From Flavobacteriia bacterium (GTDB lineage: Bacteria > Bacteroidota > Bacteroidia > Flavobacteriales > Flavobacteriaceae), in contig JAHBAN010000117.1 in the NCBI GenBank assembly GCA_018500075.1, positions 1 through 8,633 on the forward strand: a stretch of DNA of 8,633 nt, read 5' to 3'. This document shows positions 1 through 7,275 of this stretch, piece after piece. How positions within the stretch are numbered: the stretch's first letter is position 1; each line of letters begins with the position of its first letter. The notes under the pieces were generated by a model, which saw only the letters and a program-made list of their open reading frames with translations, was not told where the DNA came from and searched no databases. The translations under genes and the position numbers were made by a program.

Positions 1-124
1 GCTTAAACCCCGCGCCAGACAGGCAATCCACCAGCGCTATTTTTTCGCGTGTCGGGATCTGGCGCGCCTCGTTCTGCAAGCCGTCCCTCGGACCAACCTC
101 GAAAATTTCGACATATCCGCTCAT
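1..124 (-). CDS. mvaB: Hydroxymethylglutaryl-CoA lyase, N-terminal fragment (cut by window edge)
   Basis: This reading frame starts at ATG 124-122 and runs off the left edge, giving 41 complete codons. Residues 9-19 read EVGPRDGLQNE, the N-terminal signature of HMG-CoA lyases. In the characterised human enzyme the Arg-Asp of this motif supply a catalytic arginine and a metal-ligand aspartate (here R13 and D14). The following residues (REKIALVDCLSGAGF) fit the first helix of the TIM barrel. The enzyme cleaves HMG-CoA to acetyl-CoA and acetoacetate, the last step of leucine breakdown (liuE in Pseudomonas naming). The ATG overlaps the stop of the upstream glutathione-transferase-like gene as ATGA, and a GGAG lies 6 nt upstream (131-134). 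Most of the protein, including the metal-binding histidines and catalytic cysteine loop, lies outside the window and cannot be judged. Confidence 0.93.
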   Translation of the reverse strand, partial: MSGYVEIFEVGPRDGLQNEARQIPTREKIALVDCLSGAGFK

Positions 125-807
125 GATGCGCTCCGCTCGGGCACAGGCCAAGGCGCATAAAACGCCTCGGTGTAGAGTTTCTGCTCCCCGACAGCCATGG
201 TCGCCGCAAAGCTCGCCCGCTCGGTGATCCGCTCATACCAAGCCGAAAGCTCGGGGTAGGCGTCCGTCTTCACGAAATGCCGCCCGACATAGACCGCCTG
301 CCCGACAGCAATATCCACCGCCGAAAAGCCCGAGGTCAGAAGATAATCGCGGTTCTCGACAGGTGTTGAGAGCCGCGCCTCGATCGCCTCATAACATTTT
401 GCCAGCCGCTTGGCCTCAAGCTGCATGATCGTGGGCGAGCGCATATGATCCTCATAGAGCATGATATGCTGCTGGGTGAGTGCCGCCGCATGAACGGTCA
501 CCGTCTCGGCAAAATGCAGCCATGTCAGCCAAGCCATCCGGTCGGGGTTGCCCGCCTCGCGGCCAAGGTTGCGCTCGGGAAAGCGCTCGCAGAGATATTC
601 GATCATCGCGCCGCTCTCAAACATCCGCTCCCCCTCGATCTCCATCGCAGGCACCCGCCCCGCCGGGCTGAGCGTGAGAAACTCAGGGTCGCGCAAGCTG
701 CGGTCAAACGGGTGCACCTGCACCTGAAAGTCAGGCACCTCCAGCTCGTGCAAGAGCCAAAGAACCCGCATGGAGCGGCTCTGTGGAACGTGGTGAAGCG
801 TGATCAT
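121..807 (-). CDS. Glutathione S-transferase family protein
   Basis: The 228-residue product has a normal length for a cytosolic GST. Residues 1-78 form a thioredoxin-like N-domain. S10 and S12 (VPQSRSMRVLW) are candidate thiol-activating residues, R51-V52-P53 carries the conserved cis-proline, and E64-S65 is the usual gamma-glutamyl-binding pair. Residues 88-205 are the helical C-domain, with an N-capping-box-like segment FSAVDIAVG at 161-169. There is no signal peptide, so it is probably cytosolic. The start is firm: GGAGG at 815-819 lies 7 nt upstream, and the ATG overlaps the mccA stop as ATGA. The end overlaps the HMG-CoA lyase start in the same way. Its substrate is unknown. Inference only: its position between mccA and HMG-CoA lyase suggests it conjugates or detoxifies reactive unsaturated acyl compounds made by the pathway, such as methylcrotonyl thioesters. 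A housekeeping GST carried along by the operon is the alternative. Confidence 0.9.
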   Translation of the reverse strand: MITLHHVPQSRSMRVLWLLHELEVPDFQVQVHPFDRSLRDPEFLTLSPAGRVPAMEIEGERMFESGAMIEYLCERFPERNLGREAGNPDRMAWLTWLHFAETVTVHAAALTQQHIMLYEDHMRSPTIMQLEAKRLAKCYEAIEARLSTPVENRDYLLTSGFSAVDIAVGQAVYVGRHFVKTDAYPELSAWYERITERASFAATMAVGEQKLYTEAFYAPWPVPERSAS

Positions 808-2753
808 GCCGCCGCCTCCGTCGCATCGTCTTCCAACCGGATGAGCGCCGCCCCCGCTTCCACTTGCGCACCGGCCTCACAAAGCACTTCGGCCACGATC
901 CCGTCGCGCGCCGCCAGCAAAGCGTGCTCCATTTTCATCGCTTCCAGAATGGCCAGCCGGTCGCCCGCCTTCACCTCTTGCCCCGCTTTGGCAAACACAG
1001 CTTTCACAAGCCCCGGCATCGGCGCTTCAATCAGCGCAGCGCCCGCCCCCGCCGAGGCCGCCCGCGCCAGCGGATCGACCACCTCAAAACAAAGACCGTA
1101 TTGGGCAAAAACAAACACCTGCCCCTCAATCTGCACAGCTTCCGGCGCAAGCTGCCCGTTCAGCATCCAGCGCCCACCGACGCGGCGCGCCTCAACGCGG
1201 ACCTCCCCCAGCGTGACATCATGCGCCTGCGCAGAGAGGCTCTCCACCACAGCCTCAAACTCGGCCTCGCCAAAACTCAGGCAGACCTGCCGCCGCATCG
1301 CACTCCAGAGGTGAAACCCCGTGGGCCATTCGGCCTGCGTGAGGCCCAAAGCCACCAGAGCCGCCAAAGCGCGCTGCGCATCGCTCGGCACGGGCGCTTG
1401 CACAAGGCTGTCCAGATCGCGGCCAATCAGCCCCGTATCCACCTCGCCCGCCGCAAACCCCTCATGGGCACAAAGCGCGCCCAAAAAGCTCAGGTTCGTC
1501 ACTGTCCCCGCGACCTGCGTTTGCGCCAGCGCCCGCGCCATGCGCTTGAGCGCCACAGCACGGCTCGGCCCATGGCTGATGATCTTGGCAATCATCGGGT
1601 CATAAAACGGGCTGATGGTGTCGCCCGTGCGCACGCCGCTGTCGGCCCGCGCGCCCTCGGGAAAGGCCAGATGCGCCAGCGTTCCGGTGGCCGGCAAAAA
1701 GCCCTTGGGCACATCTTCGGCATAGAGCCGGCTCTCAAAGGCATGGCCTGTGATGCTCAGCTCGTCCTGCCGCTTTGGCAGCCCCTCGCCCGCCGCCACG
1801 CGCAACTGCCACTCCACAAGGTCAACCCCGGTGATTGCCTCGGTGACAGGGTGTTCGACCTGAAGCCGCGTGTTCATTTCCATAAACCAGAAGCCATCCG
1901 CGCGCAGCCCTTGCGAGCCGTCCACAATAAACTCGACTGTCCCCGCGCCCTTATAGCCGATCGCCTCGGCCGCTTTGACCGCCGCATCGCCCATGGCCGC
2001 GCGCATCTCCTCGGTCATGCCGGGCGCTGGCGCTTCTTCGATCACTTTCTGGTGGCGGCGCTGCAACGAGCAGTCGCGCTCAAACAGATGCACCGCCGTC
2101 GCGCCATCGCCAAACACCTGAACTTCGATATGGCGCGGCTGGGTGACGAATTTCTCGATCAACACATCTTCGTTGCCAAAGGCGGTCTTGGCCTCGCCTT
2201 TGGCGCTCTCCAGAGCCTCCATAAAGGCCTTGGCCGTCTCGACAAGGCGCATCCCCTTGCCGCCGCCGCCCGCCACAGCCTTGATCAGCACAGGATAGCC
2301 GATCTCCTCGGCCTGCTTGGCCAGAAACGCCGCGTCCTGATCGGCCCCGTGATAACCCGGCACAACAGGCACACCCGCCTCATGCATCAGCGCCTTGGCC
2401 GCATCCTTCAGGCCCATGGCCTTGATCGCCTTGGCAGACGGCCCGATAAAGACCAGCCCCGCCGCCTCGACCGCTTCGACAAAATCGGGGTTCTCGCTCA
2501 GAAAGCCGTAGCCGGGGTGGATCGCCTGCGCGCCTGTCGCCTCTGCGGCGGCAATGATCACATCCCCGCGCAAATAGCTCTCTGCAGGGGCCGAGCCGCC
2601 GATATGCACGGCCTCATCGGCCAGCGCCACGTGTTTGCTCGCGCGGTCCGCATCCGAATACACCGCGACCGTGCGCACCCCCAGCGCCCTTGCGCTTTCA
2701 ATCACACGGCAAGCAATCTCGCCACGGTTCGCTATCAGGATCTTCTCAAACAT
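804..2753 (-). CDS. mccA: Methylcrotonyl-CoA carboxylase, biotin-containing alpha subunit
   Basis: This is the 649-residue biotin carboxylase plus biotin carrier subunit (liuD type). With MccB it carboxylates 3-methylcrotonyl-CoA to 3-methylglutaconyl-CoA using ATP and bicarbonate. The biotin carboxylase N-domain begins FEKILIANRGEIACRV. The ATP-grasp glycine loop GGGGKGM is at 162-168, and the catalytic MEMNTRLQVEHPVTE is at 291-305. A BC-C domain and a linker domain follow. The carrier domain spans roughly 575-640 and holds EAMKM with the biotinylated lysine at K607. A frame-open ATG 13 codons upstream (2792) is not preferred: the family begins at MFEKI, and a strong GGAGG sits 5 nt before this ATG. 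The start overlaps the end of the ASCH gene by 8 nt, and the stop overlaps the GST start as ATGA. Propionyl-CoA and acetyl-CoA carboxylase subunits share the fold, but pairing with ivd, mccB and HMG-CoA lyase makes the MCC assignment secure. Confidence 0.97.
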   Translation of the reverse strand: MFEKILIANRGEIACRVIESARALGVRTVAVYSDADRASKHVALADEAVHIGGSAPAESYLRGDVIIAAAEATGAQAIHPGYGFLSENPDFVEAVEAAGLVFIGPSAKAIKAMGLKDAAKALMHEAGVPVVPGYHGADQDAAFLAKQAEEIGYPVLIKAVAGGGGKGMRLVETAKAFMEALESAKGEAKTAFGNEDVLIEKFVTQPRHIEVQVFGDGATAVHLFERDCSLQRRHQKVIEEAPAPGMTEEMRAAMGDAAVKAAEAIGYKGAGTVEFIVDGSQGLRADGFWFMEMNTRLQVEHPVTEAITGVDLVEWQLRVAAGEGLPKRQDELSITGHAFESRLYAEDVPKGFLPATGTLAHLAFPEGARADSGVRTGDTISPFYDPMIAKIISHGPSRAVALKRMARALAQTQVAGTVTNLSFLGALCAHEGFAAGEVDTGLIGRDLDSLVQAPVPSDAQRALAALVALGLTQAEWPTGFHLWSAMRRQVCLSFGEAEFEAVVESLSAQAHDVTLGEVRVEARRVGGRWMLNGQLAPEAVQIEGQVFVFAQYGLCFEVVDPLARAASAGAGAALIEAPMPGLVKAVFAKAGQEVKAGDRLAILEAMKMEHALLAARDGIVAEVLCEAGAQVEAGAALIRLEDDATEAAA

Positions 2754-3171
2754 TGCGTCCTCCAAAATCTTCGACCACCCGGAACCGCTCACACATCAGC
2801 TCCATATCGGGGTCAAACCCTCCATTGCGGCGAAAGTAGGCTTCATAGCTCTTCCGCCAATGTTCCAAATCGCGAAACTCGCCCTGAGCCGCGACAAACG
2901 CGTCATCCATCTCACCAAAGCGCCGCGTGCTCAGCTCAACCGTCTCCAGCATAACAGCCGCCCGCCCGTCCCATTCCAGCGCCACATCGCGCCGCCCTAC
3001 GACGGGCATCTCGTCACCGCCCTTGCCATAAACACGCAGCGCCTCGCAGGTGGCTGTCTTCTGGCCACTGCGGATCAGCGCAAGGATGCTGTCACAGAGC
3101 TTTTTGCTGTCCCCAAACCGGAAGGTCTCCGCGTCTGGGTTTGCATCGATAATCTCTTGCAGAGTTTTCAT
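2746..3171 (-). CDS. ASCH-domain protein (PUA-like fold, possible RNA-acting enzyme)
   Basis: The 141-residue product matches the larger bacterial ASCH proteins. The core motif SGQKTATCEAL is at 35-45, preceded by FRFGDSKKLCDSI at 17-29. A beta-strand pair lies at 62-80 (ALEWDGRAAVMLETVEL), DLEHWRKSYEAYF is at 101-113 and MELMCERFRVVEDF is at 123-136. ASCH domains resemble PUA RNA-binding domains. Characterised relatives include E. coli YqfB, an N4-acetylcytidine amidohydrolase, and a Zymomonas protein reported as a ribonuclease. Whether this one has either activity cannot be told from sequence. There is no signal peptide or membrane segment, so it is predicted to be cytosolic. The start overlaps the membrane-protein stop as ATGA, with AGGGG 5 nt upstream (3177-3181). 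The end overlaps mccA by 8 nt. Nothing in leucine breakdown obviously needs this protein; a role in tuning or sensing is only a guess. Confidence 0.85.
   Translation of the reverse strand: MKTLQEIIDANPDAETFRFGDSKKLCDSILALIRSGQKTATCEALRVYGKGGDEMPVVGRRDVALEWDGRAAVMLETVELSTRRFGEMDDAFVAAQGEFRDLEHWRKSYEAYFRRNGGFDPDMELMCERFRVVEDFGGRNV
2759..2763 (-). promoter_or_regulatory. Strong ribosome binding site for mccA
   Basis: The minus strand reads GGAGG with a 5-nt spacer (ACGCA) before the ATG at 2753-2751. It lies inside the 3' end of the ASCH gene. It favours the MFEKI start over the longer open frame beginning at 2792. Confidence 0.8.
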
Positions 3172-3626
3172 TCTGGCCCCTTAAAGCTGCGGTAGCGGTG
3201 ACGGTAAATCAGATTGGCCTTTGCGCTTGTGAGGAGATAAACCGCCATAGCGCCCGAGGCCAAAAGCTGCAGCAGCCCAAGCGCACTCAAGCCGCCAATC
3301 GCGGTGACAAGCTGGTAGCCCGAAACGGCGAACAAAAGCACACTCAGCGCAACCGCAAGGGGCAGGCGAAAGTAAAGCCCCAGCGCGCCAAACATCGGCA
3401 CAAGCGACGCGAGCAAAGACAATGGCGCATAGCCAAACTGGGTGAACTCATAAAAGCGCAGCCCCGCAAGAGCGACCAGATAGAGCACAATCAGATAGAG
3501 CACGCCGCCCAACTGTCCCTGCGGATGCGCCCGCGCCCTCTCGCGGCCCACATAGACCCAGCGCTCCCCCGTTACAGGGTCGCGCGGACCATGGTAAACC
3601 TGTCCCTCTTGAGGCCGATCACTCAT
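3168..3626 (-). CDS. Small integral membrane protein of unknown function
   Basis: I do not recognise a named family for this 152-residue product. The N-terminus (1-35) is polar and holds an aromatic-rich segment, QVYHGPRDPVTGERWVYVG at 9-27. Four hydrophobic stretches suited to membrane helices follow, at about 40-57, 67-86, 89-109 and 113-134. The tail is basic (YRHRYRSFKG at 141-150), so by the positive-inside rule both ends are probably cytoplasmic. No catalytic motif, transporter signature or signal peptide is visible. The ATG lies 3 nt after the mccB stop and has no good Shine-Dalgarno, suggesting translation by coupling to mccB. Its stop overlaps the ASCH start as ATGA, so these two genes form a coupled pair between mccB and mccA. 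Codon use and frame integrity look like the neighbours, so it is probably a real gene. Confidence 0.8.
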   Translation of the reverse strand: MSDRPQEGQVYHGPRDPVTGERWVYVGRERARAHPQGQLGGVLYLIVLYLVALAGLRFYEFTQFGYAPLSLLASLVPMFGALGLYFRLPLAVALSVLLFAVSGYQLVTAIGGLSALGLLQLLASGAMAVYLLTSAKANLIYRHRYRSFKGPE

Positions 3627-3629
3627 TGG

Positions 3630-5234
3630 TTACATCCGGAACACGCCAAAGCGTGTCTCCTCGATGGGCGCGTTCAAAGCGGCGCGCAACGACAGCGCCA
3701 GCACATTGCGGCTCTTGCGCGGGTCAATGATGCCATCATCCCAAAGCCGCGCACTGGCATAAAGCGGATGCGCCTGCTCCTCAAACATATCAATCGTCGG
3801 CTGCTTGAACTTGGCCTCCTCCTCGGCAGACCAGCTGCCGCCGCTGCGTTCTATCCCGTCACGCTTGACGGTGGCCAGAACGCCCGCCGCCTGCTCGCCG
3901 CCCATCACAGAGATGCGCGAGTTCGGCCAGCTCCAGAGGAAGCGCGGGCTATAAGCCCGCCCCGCCATGCCGTAGTTGCCCGCGCCAAACGAGCCGCCCA
4001 CCAGCATGGTGATCTTGGGCACGCTCGTTGTGGCCACAGCCGTCACCATCTTGGCGCCGTGGCGCGCGATGCCTTCGTTCTCGTACTTCCGGCCCACCAT
4101 GAAGCCGGTTATATTCTGCAAAAACACGAGCGGGATTTTGCGCTGGCTGCACAGCTCGACAAAATGCGCCCCCTTCTGGGCCGCTTCAGAGAACAATACA
4201 CCATTGTTGGCAATGATCCCCACAGGGCAACCCTTCACATGGGCAAAACCCGTGACCAAGGTCTCGCCATAGCGCGGCTTGAACTCGTCAAAGCGCGAGC
4301 CATCCACCGTGCGCGCAATCACTTCGCGAATGTCGTAAGGCGTGCGCAAGTCGGCGGGCACAACGCCGAATATCTCCTCGGGGTCATAGGCCGGTTCCTC
4401 GCTGGTCTGCCAATCCACACTCGCGGGCCGCTGACGGTTGAGATGGCTCACCGCCCGGCGCGCCAGTGCCAGCGCATGGGCATCGTCTTCCGCAAGATAA
4501 TCCGCCACCCCCGACAGGCGCGTGTGCACATCCCCCCCGCCGAGGTCTTCCGCCGTGACAATCTCCCCCGTGGCCGCCTTCACCAAAGGCGGGCCGGCCA
4601 GAAAGATTGTCCCCTGCTCCTTTACGATGATGGTCACATCAGACATCGCAGGCACATAAGCGCCCCCCGCCGTGCAAGAGCCCATCACCACAGCAATCTG
4701 CGGAATGCCCTTGGCGCTCATCTGCGCCTGATTGTAAAAGATCCGGCCAAAGTGGTCACGATCCGGGAAAACCTCATCCTGCTGGGGCAGGTTCGCCCCG
4801 CCACTGTCGACAAGATAGATACAAGGCAGATGGTTCTGCTCGGCAATCTCCTGGGCGCGCAGATGCTTCTTGACGGTCATCGGGAAATAGGTGCCGCCCT
4901 TCACAGTGGCATCATTGCACACAATCATGCACTCCTGCCCCGACACAAGCCCGATCCCCGCGATCACCCCCGCCGCAGGCGCGGCATTGTCATACATCCC
5001 ATGCGCCGCCGTCGCCCCGACTTCCAGAAACGGGCTGCCCGCATCCAGAAGGTTGGCCACACGGTCGCGCGGCAACATCTTGCCACGGCTGACATGGCGC
5101 TCGCGCGCCCGCTCACCGCCGCCCAGCGCGGCCGCCTCTGCCGCCTCCCGAACCACACGCAGCGCCTCCAGATGCCCCTCGCGGTTGGTTTTGAACTCTG
5201 CGCTGCTGGGGAGAGCTTGAGAAGATAGTTTCAT
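3630..5234 (-). CDS. mccB: Methylcrotonyl-CoA carboxylase, carboxyltransferase beta subunit
   Basis: This 534-residue protein, normal for the family, moves the carboxyl group from carboxybiotin on MccA to 3-methylcrotonyl-CoA (liuB type). It has two crotonase-like carboxyltransferase domains. In the N-domain (about 1-285), SGGANLP at 144-150 and GSCTAGGAYVPAMSD at 185-199 form the CoA-binding and oxyanion-hole glycine motifs. The C-domain (about 290-534) contains QNITGFMVGRKYE at 373-385, VGGSFGAGNYGMAGRAYSPR at 412-431 and SVMGGEQAAGVL at 442-453. The start at MKLSSQALPS is chosen because AGGA (5244-5247) is 9 nt upstream. An ATG two codons earlier (5240) would leave only 3 nt, and the longer open frame to 5366 lies inside the LprI-like gene. 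It begins 11 nt after that gene and ends 3 nt before the membrane-protein gene. The propionyl-CoA carboxylase beta subunit is the main paralogue; operon context and the NYGMAGRAYSPRFLW segment favour MCC. Confidence 0.97.
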   Translation of the reverse strand: MKLSSQALPSSAEFKTNREGHLEALRVVREAAEAAALGGGERARERHVSRGKMLPRDRVANLLDAGSPFLEVGATAAHGMYDNAAPAAGVIAGIGLVSGQECMIVCNDATVKGGTYFPMTVKKHLRAQEIAEQNHLPCIYLVDSGGANLPQQDEVFPDRDHFGRIFYNQAQMSAKGIPQIAVVMGSCTAGGAYVPAMSDVTIIVKEQGTIFLAGPPLVKAATGEIVTAEDLGGGDVHTRLSGVADYLAEDDAHALALARRAVSHLNRQRPASVDWQTSEEPAYDPEEIFGVVPADLRTPYDIREVIARTVDGSRFDEFKPRYGETLVTGFAHVKGCPVGIIANNGVLFSEAAQKGAHFVELCSQRKIPLVFLQNITGFMVGRKYENEGIARHGAKMVTAVATTSVPKITMLVGGSFGAGNYGMAGRAYSPRFLWSWPNSRISVMGGEQAAGVLATVKRDGIERSGGSWSAEEEAKFKQPTIDMFEEQAHPLYASARLWDDGIIDPRKSRNVLALSLRAALNAPIEETRFGVFRM

Positions 5235-5243
5235 TGTCATGCG

Positions 5244-5247
5244 TCCT
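5244..5247 (-). promoter_or_regulatory. Ribosome binding site for mccB, overlapping the upstream stop codon
   Basis: The minus strand reads TAGGA: the TAG ends the LprI-like gene and its last two bases are part of the AGGA. The spacer is 9 nt to the ATG at 5234 and 3 nt to the ATG at 5240, which supports the downstream start. The arrangement would couple termination of the upstream gene to mccB initiation. Confidence 0.6.
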
Positions 5248-5755
5248 ATTCTGGTGAAGCAAGATAAAGGTCGACGGCGCGCTTGGCCGTCAAAGTCAAA
5301 TGACAGCTCGCGCCAATGATGCTGCGCAGGGTGCCGTCCTGATGTTCTGAGTAGAGCCGCAAACACTCCGCATCGCGAAAGGCGATCCAGGCCCGCTGGG
5401 CGTTGCGCAAGGCCTCACCCCGTCCAATGAGCGGCGCGCCATATTCTGCGTCCTGCGCCATCATCTCGGCGCGGCGCAGGCCGTAATTCGTGTTTAACAC
5501 ATCATCCCAAACCTCGGTTTCCGCGCTCAAACACGCCGCAATCCCGACGGTTGTGCTGCCCTCGAACTGATCGGTGTGGATCTCCTGACAGGCCGCAGCC
5601 GCCGCGCCGATGCAATTCAAAGCCTCCTGCGCCTCGATATGCTCCTGATAACAGGCCATCACACGCGCGCGATCAATCAAATCCCCCGCCGCACCCGCGG
5701 CAAGGGGCGCGCCTGCGCTCAGCAGCGCCGCAAATCCGAAGATCAAAGCTCTCAT
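5246..5755 (-). CDS. LprI/DUF1311-family secreted cysteine-rich protein
   Basis: The 169-residue protein begins with a cleavable-looking signal peptide: R2, a hydrophobic core at about 4-19, and small residues suited to cleavage near 20-23. It is therefore probably periplasmic. No lipobox is visible. The mature part has six cysteines (35, 48, 56, 75, 131, 151), enough for three disulfides. The C-terminal half matches the LprI/DUF1311 pattern: LNTNYGLRRAE at 87-97, LRNAQRAWIAFRDAEC at 116-131 and a final C151-x9-A160 segment. The family is named after the Mycobacterium LprI lysozyme inhibitor, but most members have no proven function. The start overlaps the acyl-CoA synthetase stop as ATGA. 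A strong GGGGAGG (5763-5769) 7 nt upstream shows it is translated in its own right. A secreted protein is out of place among cytosolic CoA enzymes, so its role here is unknown. Confidence 0.88.
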   Translation of the reverse strand: MRALIFGFAALLSAGAPLAAGAAGDLIDRARVMACYQEHIEAQEALNCIGAAAAACQEIHTDQFEGSTTVGIAACLSAETEVWDDVLNTNYGLRRAEMMAQDAEYGAPLIGRGEALRNAQRAWIAFRDAECLRLYSEHQDGTLRSIIGASCHLTLTAKRAVDLYLASPE

Positions 5756-7275
5756 GGCTGTGCCTCCCCGGCCGCGCGCGCCTTGAGCGCCTTGCGGATC
5801 ACCTTGCCCGTCACTGTCATGGGCAGCTCTGTCAAAAACTCGACTTCCCGCGGGTAGCTATAGCTCGCCAAGCGCGTCTTGACCCAGTCCTGCAGCGCCT
5901 CAGAACTGGTCTCTGCCCCGTCTTTCAAGACAACATAAGCCTTCACAATCTCATGGCGCAGCGCATCGGGCTTGCCCACAACCCCAACGGTGGCCACGCT
6001 CGGGTGGGTCATCAAACAATCTTCAATCTCGGCCGGACCAATGCGATAGCCACCCGACGAAATCACATCGTCCTCGCGCCCCAAAAAGCGGATAAAATCG
6101 CCCTCCATCACGCCACGGTCGCCGGTGATCAGCCAGTCGCCGCGAAACTTCTCCGCCGTGGCCTCAGGATTGCGCCAATAGCCCAGCATCATGCTTGCCG
6201 CCCCGCGCTTCACGGCAATATCGCCCTCGCCTGCGGTTTTCTCACCGTTCTCGTCAAGAACAGCGACGTCAAACCCCGGCACAGCCTTGCCCGTGGCCCC
6301 GCCCAAAGGCGCAAACAGCGCCCCGCAGGACGAAACCGCCATATTGCACTCGGTCTGCCCGTAAAACTCGTTGATGCTCACAGCAAAAGCCTCACGCCCC
6401 CAAGCCAGCATCTCGGCCCCGAGCGGCTCACCGCCAGAGGCCACCGAGCGCAAACCGGCAATGCTTTGGCCTGCCGCCTTCAGCATCCGAAGCGCCGTGG
6501 GCGGGAAAAACACGTTGCGCACAGCGCCCTCGCGGCAAATCCGCGCCGCTTCTTCTGCGCTGAATTTGGGCAACCGCGCCGCCACCACAGGCACCCCGAG
6601 CGCCAGCCCCGGCATCAACACATCAAACAAGCCGCCGATCCAGGCCCAATCGGCAGGCGTCCAGAGCACATCGTCAGGCTGACCGAGGAAATCATGGCTC
6701 ATCTCAACCCCCGGCAAATGCCCCGTCAGCATCCGGTGCGCATGAAGCGCGCCCTTGGGCTTGCCGGTCGTGCCGCTGGTGTAGATAAGGACCGCGGGGT
6801 CTTCTGCCGCTGTCTCTGCCATCGCCACATCGCCCTCAGGCAGATCGTAGGGCAAGAGAGCCTCCGCCAAACCGCCGAGCATCCCGGCACCTTCCGCATC
6901 CGTCACAACAAGCGTTAGCCCGCTGTCCCCGATCCGGCTCTCCAGAGCATCGCGGGCAAAGAGCTTGAACAAGGGCACAGAAACCGCGCCGATCTTCCAG
7001 ATCGCGATATGCGCCGCCGCGCACCAGGCATCCTGCGAAAAAAGCACGCCCACGCGGTCGCCGCGCGCAACACGCTGCGACAAGGCCAGCGCCAGCCGCC
7101 CCGCCATATCCGAAAGCGCACCATAGGTGATGTCGCGCCGCGTCGCCGACAGATCAATGATCGCCACACGCTCGGCGGGCTGCGCCAAAACCTGCGCCGC
7201 CATATTGAGCCGCGCCGGAAGCGCCCAGTCAAAGCCCTCCCGAACAGCGTCATATGTGGCGGCGCGGGCCAACAT
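5752..7275 (-). CDS. AMP-forming acyl-CoA synthetase (ANL superfamily)
   Basis: The 507-residue protein activates a carboxylic acid with ATP to an acyl-adenylate and then to acyl-CoA. All core adenylate-forming motifs are intact. The P-loop YTSGTTGKPKG is at 165-175, A5 NEFYGQTE at 302-309, A7 GDWLITGDRG at 379-388 with the ribose-binding D386, and the A8 hinge GREDDVISSGGYRIGPAEIE at 399-418. The C-terminal TGKVIRK places the adenylation lysine at K491. The length suits acetyl/medium-chain type synthetases and is too short for the roughly 650-residue acetoacetyl-CoA or acetyl-CoA synthetases. The start at MLARAATYD is preferred: its ATG overlaps the ivd stop as TGATG, and an open frame further upstream (to 7509) is antisense-free but lies wholly inside ivd. 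Inference: it activates isovalerate or a related short branched acid for Ivd. Another short or medium acid is possible. Confidence 0.92.
   Translation of the reverse strand: MLARAATYDAVREGFDWALPARLNMAAQVLAQPAERVAIIDLSATRRDITYGALSDMAGRLALALSQRVARGDRVGVLFSQDAWCAAAHIAIWKIGAVSVPLFKLFARDALESRIGDSGLTLVVTDAEGAGMLGGLAEALLPYDLPEGDVAMAETAAEDPAVLIYTSGTTGKPKGALHAHRMLTGHLPGVEMSHDFLGQPDDVLWTPADWAWIGGLFDVLMPGLALGVPVVAARLPKFSAEEAARICREGAVRNVFFPPTALRMLKAAGQSIAGLRSVASGGEPLGAEMLAWGREAFAVSINEFYGQTECNMAVSSCGALFAPLGGATGKAVPGFDVAVLDENGEKTAGEGDIAVKRGAASMMLGYWRNPEATAEKFRGDWLITGDRGVMEGDFIRFLGREDDVISSGGYRIGPAEIEDCLMTHPSVATVGVVGKPDALRHEIVKAYVVLKDGAETSSEALQDWVKTRLASYSYPREVEFLTELPMTVTGKVIRKALKARAAGEAQP

Noticed and set aside
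3..236. 77-codon minus-strand open frame at the left edge
   Set aside because: It is out of frame with both the GST and the HMG-CoA lyase start, which has a clear conserved motif in another frame.
864..2954. Long plus-strand open frame of 696 codons opposite mccA and the ASCH gene
   Set aside because: Rich in Arg, His, Ala and Pro with no recognisable domain; it is the antisense shadow expected opposite GC-rich genes with strong third-position bias.
3198..5228. Long plus-strand open frame of 676 codons opposite mccB and the membrane-protein gene
   Set aside because: Low-complexity Arg/His/Ala-rich translation and no family match, while the minus strand encodes an intact carboxyltransferase there.
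5241..5366. N-terminal extension of mccB to 5366
   Set aside because: It overlaps the coding part of the LprI-like gene that carries its conserved cysteines and does not resemble the MCC beta N-terminus. The MKLSS start has a ribosome site.
5551..6918. Plus-strand open frame of 455 codons opposite the acyl-CoA synthetase
   Set aside because: Same shadow composition, no domain, and the opposite strand carries all adenylate-forming motifs.
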